Assembly: GCA_035384965.1 (NCBI GenBank) | Contig: DAOOJE010000006.1 | Span: 1 to 64,000, forward strand | Source: JAAYVZ01 sp035384965 | GTDB taxonomy: Bacteria > Acidobacteriota > Thermoanaerobaculia > Thermoanaerobaculales > Thermoanaerobaculaceae | Length of the DNA stretch: 64,000 nt | Reading direction: 5' to 3' | Shown here: one piece after another, positions 59,908 through 64,000 of the stretch | Layout: each line of letters opens with the position of its first letter | Numbering within the stretch: the stretch's first letter is position 1 | Position numbers and translations under genes: made by a program | Notes under the pieces: model-generated | Told to the model about the DNA's origin: nothing | What the model saw: only the letters and a program-made list of their open reading frames with translations | Databases searched by the model: none

Positions 59908-62270
59908 CCGTCCTTTTCGTCGTCTCGGGGCTCGTGGCGCTGGCCTACGAGGTGGTGTGGGTGCGCGCCCTGGGGCTCGTGGTCGGGAACTCGCTGTGGG
60001 CGGCGGTCGCGGTGGTGGCTGCCTACATGGGCGGGATGGCCGCGGGCAGCGCCCTCGTCGCGCGCCTGCTGCCGCGCCTGCGCCACCACCTGCGCTGGTA
60101 CGCCGTGGCCGAGGCGCTGGCCGCTCTCTTCGCCCTCGCCACGCCGGCCGCAATGGCCGGCCTGGCCGACCTGGCCGCCCACCTCGGCGCGGAGCCGCTG
60201 GCGGGATGGGGCCTGCCGCTGCTGGGCCGATTCGGGCTGGCCTGGCTCTTCCTGGCCGTGCCGACGGTGGCGATGGGCGCGACGCTGCCGTTGCTGGTGG
60301 CTCGCGTCGGAGGTTCGGCGACGCTCGTGCGCCGCGTCGGCCGGCTCTACTCGGCGAACACGTTCGGGGCGGTGGCAGGCGTGCTCCTCGCCGCGTTCGC
60401 CGGCTTGCCGTGGCTCGGGGAGCGGGCCACGCTCTCGGCCGCGGCGCTGATCGGCCTTGTGGTCGCCGGGCTCGCCTGGCTGTCGGAGGCCCACCTGCCC
60501 CCGGTCGAGAGGGTACCGGCAGCGAGCTCTCCGCCAGTGTCCAGGCGCGCCTGGCTGCTGTGGCCGGCGCTGTTCGGGTTCGTGGCGCTGGCGCTCGAAC
60601 TGGTGTGGACACGCGTGCTGTTGCTGCACCTCGGCACGCGCGTGTACGCCTTCGCTCTGATCCTCGCCATTTACCTGCTGGGCATCGCTCTCGGCGCTGC
60701 CGCGGCGCGCGGTGCGACCCGCCCGCGGGCGGCGCTGGCCCGGTGGCAGCTCGCGGCAAGCGTCGCGGTGCTCGCGCAGATACCCGTCCTGGCTCGCTTT
60801 GCCGACCTGCTCGAGTCGCTGGCGCGCGGGCTCGGGACGAGCGGGTTCGCGCTCACCCAGCTCACCCTCGGATGCGGCGTGGCGCTGCTGCTGCTTCCCC
60901 CCACCATGGCGTTCGGAGCCAGCTTCCCGCTGGCGGTCGCCGCCTGGCCCGGAGAGGGCGAGGCGGGTCCCAGGACCGGCCTGGTGGCGGCGGCCAACAC
61001 GGCGGGGGCCATCATGGGGACGGTCGCGGCGCCACTCGTCCTCGTACCCCTGGCAGGCAGCCAGCGTGTCCTCCTCGGGCTGGCCGCGACTTGCGCCGTG
61101 GCCGCGGCGGCGCTGGCCGCCGGGCGCGGCGGCCGCGCGGCGGGCGCGGCGGTGGCCGCGGCAGCCGCGGCGGCCGCGGCGGGACTGCCCGACGGCCTAG
61201 TGCTGCGCGGCGCCGACGCGGTCAGCGGCGGGGAGCTCGAGACGCTCTCCGAGAGCGCTTCCGCCACCGTGGTGGTGCGCAGGCACCGCGACGCCCGCGG
61301 CGAGTGGCGCTCGCTCGAACTCAACGGCGTCAACGTCGCCGGCACCTCGGTCGAGCTGCGCGCCATCCAGCGCTTGCAGGGCCACCTGCCGCTGCTGCTC
61401 CACCCCGCGCCGCGGCGCGTCCTGCACATCGGCTTCGGCTCCGGCGGCACTGCCTACGCGGTGTCCCGGCACGCCGTCGAGCGGATCGATATCGCCGAGA
61501 TCTCCCCGGAGGTCCTGGCGGTCTCCGATCGCGTCTTCGGCGACGTGAACTTCGGCGTGCTGCGCGACCCGCGTGTGCGCGTGCTGCTCAACGACGGCCG
61601 CAACGTGCTGCTGGCCAGCTCGCAGCAATGGGACGCCATCCTCTCCGACTCCATCCACCCCGTGTTCGCCGGCAACTCGACGCTGTACACGCGCGAGTAC
61701 TTCCAGATGTGCCGCGACCACCTGACGCCCGACGGCGTGGTCTCGATGTGGCTGCCGATGTACTCGCTCTCGGAAGCCTCGTTTCTCGGCATCCTGCGGG
61801 CGTTCTGGGAGGTCTTCCCCGGCACCGCGGTGTGGTACGACCCGATCACGCTCAACGAATTCACCGTGGTGACCGGCGCCACACACGGGGGGCCGCTACA
61901 GGTGCGGTGGGAGCGGCTCGACGACCCGCGGCTACAGCCGACGCTCGCCGAGGCAGGGGCTCGCTCCCCGACCGCTCTCGCCGCCATGCTCCTGCTGGGA
62001 CCCCGCGAGGTGGCGGCGCTGGTTGAGGAGGTCGTGCCCCACGTCGACGACTTTCCGGAGGTGGAGTACCGCTCGGGGCGGCTGTACAACCGGGAGCGCA
62101 CCTGGCTCGACAACTTCCGCATCCTGTGGGCGGCGCGCGCCCACACCGACCCGTTCGAGCTTCCACCCGGGGTCTGGAGTGCCGCCGCCGCGGCGCGGGA
62201 CGAGGCGGTGCGCGCCCAGCTCCGCCAGCTTTCCTCGCGCATCCAGGGCCGTCCCCAGACGCCTCGTTGA
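59892..62270 (+). CDS. Membrane-spanning spermidine synthase-like protein
   Basis: A 792-residue protein with two MFS-like helix bundles in residues 1-440 (about twelve helices) followed by an aminopropyltransferase-type Rossmann domain (VLHIGFGSGGTAYAVS, DIAEISPEVLAVS, LNDGRNVLL, WDAILSDSIHP, YTREYFQMCRDHLTPDGVVSMWLPM). The acidic residue and ring-binding Asp pattern fit a SpeE-like methyltransferase-fold catalytic site. The true substrate of such fused proteins is unknown. ATG at 59892 with GGGGGG upstream is preferred; an ATG at 59865 would add nine residues. It overlaps the preceding gene by 16 bases. Confidence 0.8.
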   Translation: MAALVTVLFVVSGLVALAYEVVWVRALGLVVGNSLWAAVAVVAAYMGGMAAGSALVARLLPRLRHHLRWYAVAEALAALFALATPAAMAGLADLAAHLGAEPLAGWGLPLLGRFGLAWLFLAVPTVAMGATLPLLVARVGGSATLVRRVGRLYSANTFGAVAGVLLAAFAGLPWLGERATLSAAALIGLVVAGLAWLSEAHLPPVERVPAASSPPVSRRAWLLWPALFGFVALALELVWTRVLLLHLGTRVYAFALILAIYLLGIALGAAAARGATRPRAALARWQLAASVAVLAQIPVLARFADLLESLARGLGTSGFALTQLTLGCGVALLLLPPTMAFGASFPLAVAAWPGEGEAGPRTGLVAAANTAGAIMGTVAAPLVLVPLAGSQRVLLGLAATCAVAAAALAAGRGGRAAGAAVAAAAAAAAAGLPDGLVLRGADAVSGGELETLSESASATVVVRRHRDARGEWRSLELNGVNVAGTSVELRAIQRLQGHLPLLLHPAPRRVLHIGFGSGGTAYAVSRHAVERIDIAEISPEVLAVSDRVFGDVNFGVLRDPRVRVLLNDGRNVLLASSQQWDAILSDSIHPVFAGNSTLYTREYFQMCRDHLTPDGVVSMWLPMYSLSEASFLGILRAFWEVFPGTAVWYDPITLNEFTVVTGATHGGPLQVRWERLDDPRLQPTLAEAGARSPTALAAMLLLGPREVAALVEEVVPHVDDFPEVEYRSGRLYNRERTWLDNFRILWAARAHTDPFELPPGVWSAAAAARDEAVRAQLRQLSSRIQGRPQTPR

Positions 62271-62272
62271 CG

Positions 62273-62278
62273 TAAAAT
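62273..62278 (+). promoter_or_regulatory. Leaderless-type -10 box
   Basis: TAAAAT immediately after the previous stop, 6 bases before the GTG at 62285; no Shine-Dalgarno. Confidence 0.45.
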
Positions 62279-62284
62279 CTCGCC

Positions 62285-64000
62285 GTGACACACACGAGGT
62301 ATTTGCGATGGCTCGCGGCCGCCGTACTGGCGACCGCAGGGGTGGTCGACCTCGCGGCCGCGGCCGGGCCCGAGCTGCCGCCCGTCTCGGCGCGCTTCCG
62401 GCGCGTCGGCTCCGAGCAAGGGCTTTCGCACGACACCGTCTTCTCGGTCGTGCAGGACCATCGGGGCTACGTCTGGCTCGGCACCGAGCAAGGGCTCAAC
62501 CGGTACGACGGCTACGGGACGCGGGTCTTCATGCACCAGGAGGACCTGCCCGGCTCTCTGGCCGAGGACGACGTGAGCTGCCTCGCCGTGGACCGCCGCG
62601 GAGAGCTCTGGGTGGCGACCTGGGGAGGCGGCCTCGACCGTTTCGAACCGGCCACCGAGACGTTCGCGCACCACAAGGCTGACCCGTCACGCCCGGACGC
62701 CTTGCACGACAACCGGGTCCAGACTCTGCTCGAGGACCGGGACGGCCGCATCTGGGCCGGCACGTTCGCCGGCGGCCTGTCGCGCCTGGACCCGAGCAGC
62801 GGCCGGATCACGACCTGGCGACACGATCCCGGCAACCCTCGGAGCCTGCCGGACGATCACGTCTGGGCGCTCGCCCAGACTCCCGACGGCGCGATCTGGG
62901 TCGGCACCGAGCGCGGCCTCGGCCGCCTCGACCCGAGCAGCGAGCGCTTTTCGCCTCCGGGGTTTGCCGAACAGGGGGTGGTGAGGGCGTTGCTCGTCGA
63001 CCGCGCCGGGTTGCTCTGGGTGGGGAGGGAAGCGGGGCTGGTGCGCATCGACCCGGCCACCGGCGAGGTGGTCCCACTCGCCGCTGCCTCGCGCCCGCTC
63101 GAGGTCCTCGCTTCGGCGCCGGTCAACGTCATCCGCCAGGTCGCCTCCGGTGACGTCTGGGTGGGCACGAACCGGCGGGGGTTGCTGCGCATCTCGGCCG
63201 CCAGCGGCGAGGTCACGCACTTCCTCAACGACCCGGTGCGCCCCTGGAGCCTCTCCAACGACGACGTGCGGGCGTTGTGGGAGGACGCCTCCGGCGTGCT
63301 GTGGATCGCCACCCGGGGCGGCGGAGCCAGTCTGTACGATCTCAAACCGGCCAAGTTCCTGCACGTGCCGTACGACCCCCTCGACCCCGGCTCGCTGTCC
63401 GACCGCCGGGTCGTGTCGGTCCTGCGCGACCGCTCCGGCACGCTCTGGGTGGGAACCCTCGAGGGGCTCGACCGCTTCGACGCCGGACGCCGCGCGTTCG
63501 AGCACTTCCGCGGCAGGCCGGGTGACCCGGGTGCACTGCCCTCGAGTGCTGTGCGGGCGCTGCTGGAAGACCGTTCCGGGAAGCTCTGGGTGGGCACCTG
63601 GCGCGGCGGGCTCAGCCGTTTCGACCCGCACCGGCAGCGCTTCGAGACGCTCGGCCCGCTCGTCGACGACCGCGTCAACACGCTGTTCGAGGACTCGGCA
63701 GGGCGGCTGTGGATCGGCACCCAGGGAGGCGTGTCGGTGCTCGACGAGGCCCGGCGCGCGTTCACGCACCACCGCCACCAGCCCGCCCAATCCGGCTCGC
63801 TGTCCGACTCGTTCGCCTGGGTCATGACCGAGGACACCAGCGGCACGATCTGGGTGGGCACCGACGCCGGCGGCCTCAACCGCCGGGACCCGGTCACCGG
63901 CCGGTGGGAGGCGTTTCGCGCCGGCCCGGCGCCGCGAGGGTTGCCGTCCAACCGCGTGCGAGCGCTGCACTGCACGCCGGACGGCACGCTGTGGATCGGC
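62285..64000 (+). CDS. Two-component regulator propeller protein, truncated by window end
   Basis: The first 572 codons of a protein that runs off the window. A signal peptide (WLAAAVLATAGVVDLAAAA) is followed by RRVGSEQGLSHDTVFSVVQDHRG and at least nine repeats of about 42-50 residues with the Reg_prop core (GYVWLGTEQGLNRYDG, GELWVATWGGGLDRFE, GRIWAGTFAGGLSRLD, GAIWVGTERGLGRLD and so on). Such seven- or fourteen-blade propellers are periplasmic sensors usually followed by Y_Y_Y, a transmembrane helix and a histidine kinase; that part is outside the window. Confidence 0.88.
   Translation, partial: MTHTRYLRWLAAAVLATAGVVDLAAAAGPELPPVSARFRRVGSEQGLSHDTVFSVVQDHRGYVWLGTEQGLNRYDGYGTRVFMHQEDLPGSLAEDDVSCLAVDRRGELWVATWGGGLDRFEPATETFAHHKADPSRPDALHDNRVQTLLEDRDGRIWAGTFAGGLSRLDPSSGRITTWRHDPGNPRSLPDDHVWALAQTPDGAIWVGTERGLGRLDPSSERFSPPGFAEQGVVRALLVDRAGLLWVGREAGLVRIDPATGEVVPLAAASRPLEVLASAPVNVIRQVASGDVWVGTNRRGLLRISAASGEVTHFLNDPVRPWSLSNDDVRALWEDASGVLWIATRGGGASLYDLKPAKFLHVPYDPLDPGSLSDRRVVSVLRDRSGTLWVGTLEGLDRFDAGRRAFEHFRGRPGDPGALPSSAVRALLEDRSGKLWVGTWRGGLSRFDPHRQRFETLGPLVDDRVNTLFEDSAGRLWIGTQGGVSVLDEARRAFTHHRHQPAQSGSLSDSFAWVMTEDTSGTIWVGTDAGGLNRRDPVTGRWEAFRAGPAPRGLPSNRVRALHCTPDGTLWIG

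Noticed and set aside
57250..60759. A 1169-codon minus-strand frame antisense to the membrane protein row
   Set aside because: Arg/Pro-rich low-complexity product with no motif; shadow of transmembrane coding sequence.

Overview
The window is about 70% GC and almost fully coding, with very short intergenic gaps and many ATGA/GTGA/TGATG overlaps. Gene content (diadenylate cyclase with glmM, an [FeFe]-hydrogenase operon with an H-cluster sensor kinase, two-component propeller and CarboxypepD_reg proteins, tandem O-antigen ligase-like proteins, tmRNA tag ANTELALAA) suggests a free-living, high-GC bacterium, possibly an acidobacterium of the Thermoanaerobaculia/Holophagae type. That placement is inference only; no rRNA lies in the window.

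Left part (1-8.5 kb): a repeat pair at the very edge, cutA, tmRNA (ssrA) with its terminator, a membrane-anchored pseudokinase, then a reverse-strand operon upp-folP-cdaA-cdaR-glmM joining pyrimidine salvage, folate, c-di-AMP and cell-wall precursor synthesis. From 8.5 to 12.4 kb a secreted Cys-rich small protein and a 1123-residue multi-domain secreted protein lie between two identical 24-bp hairpin repeats. From 12.5 to 25 kb come two membrane glycosyltransferase-like genes, a reverse-strand cluster for N-heterocycle breakdown (dihydropyrimidine dehydrogenase-like, SsnA-like, hydantoinase-like), a third glycosyltransferase, an amino acid transporter and NDH-2.

The centre of interest is 24.9-34.1 kb, all on the minus strand: hydC-hydB-hydA (trimeric, probably electron-bifurcating [FeFe] hydrogenase), a histidine kinase whose input region is a hydrogenase-like H-cluster domain, a response regulator, a receiver-histidine kinase hybrid, and the maturase gene hydE. 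The inferred promoter of this operon carries a Rex-like operator over its -10 box. The layout suggests hydrogen or redox sensing coupled to control of H2 metabolism.

From 34.1 to 46.8 kb lies housekeeping: rplU-rpmA-obgE-nadD-rsfS, a degenerate sigma54-type AAA+ regulator, rlmH, a DksA-type zinc finger gene, holA, then rsmI, a split NAD synthetase (ammonia-dependent synthetase plus separate nitrilase-type amidase), a SurA-like protein, a lytic transglycosylase, a HIT protein and murA. From 46.9 to 64 kb there is a two-subunit flavin/iron-sulfur amine dehydrogenase, an M28 peptidase, a fused XdhD-like molybdenum hydroxylase, a tightly overlapping row of large membrane proteins (two O-antigen ligase-like, YfhO-like, SpeE-like) and the start of a two-component propeller protein cut by the window end.

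Across the window many operon-leading genes have a TANNNT box 6-8 bases before an ATG or GTG and no Shine-Dalgarno sequence, which suggests widespread leaderless transcription.
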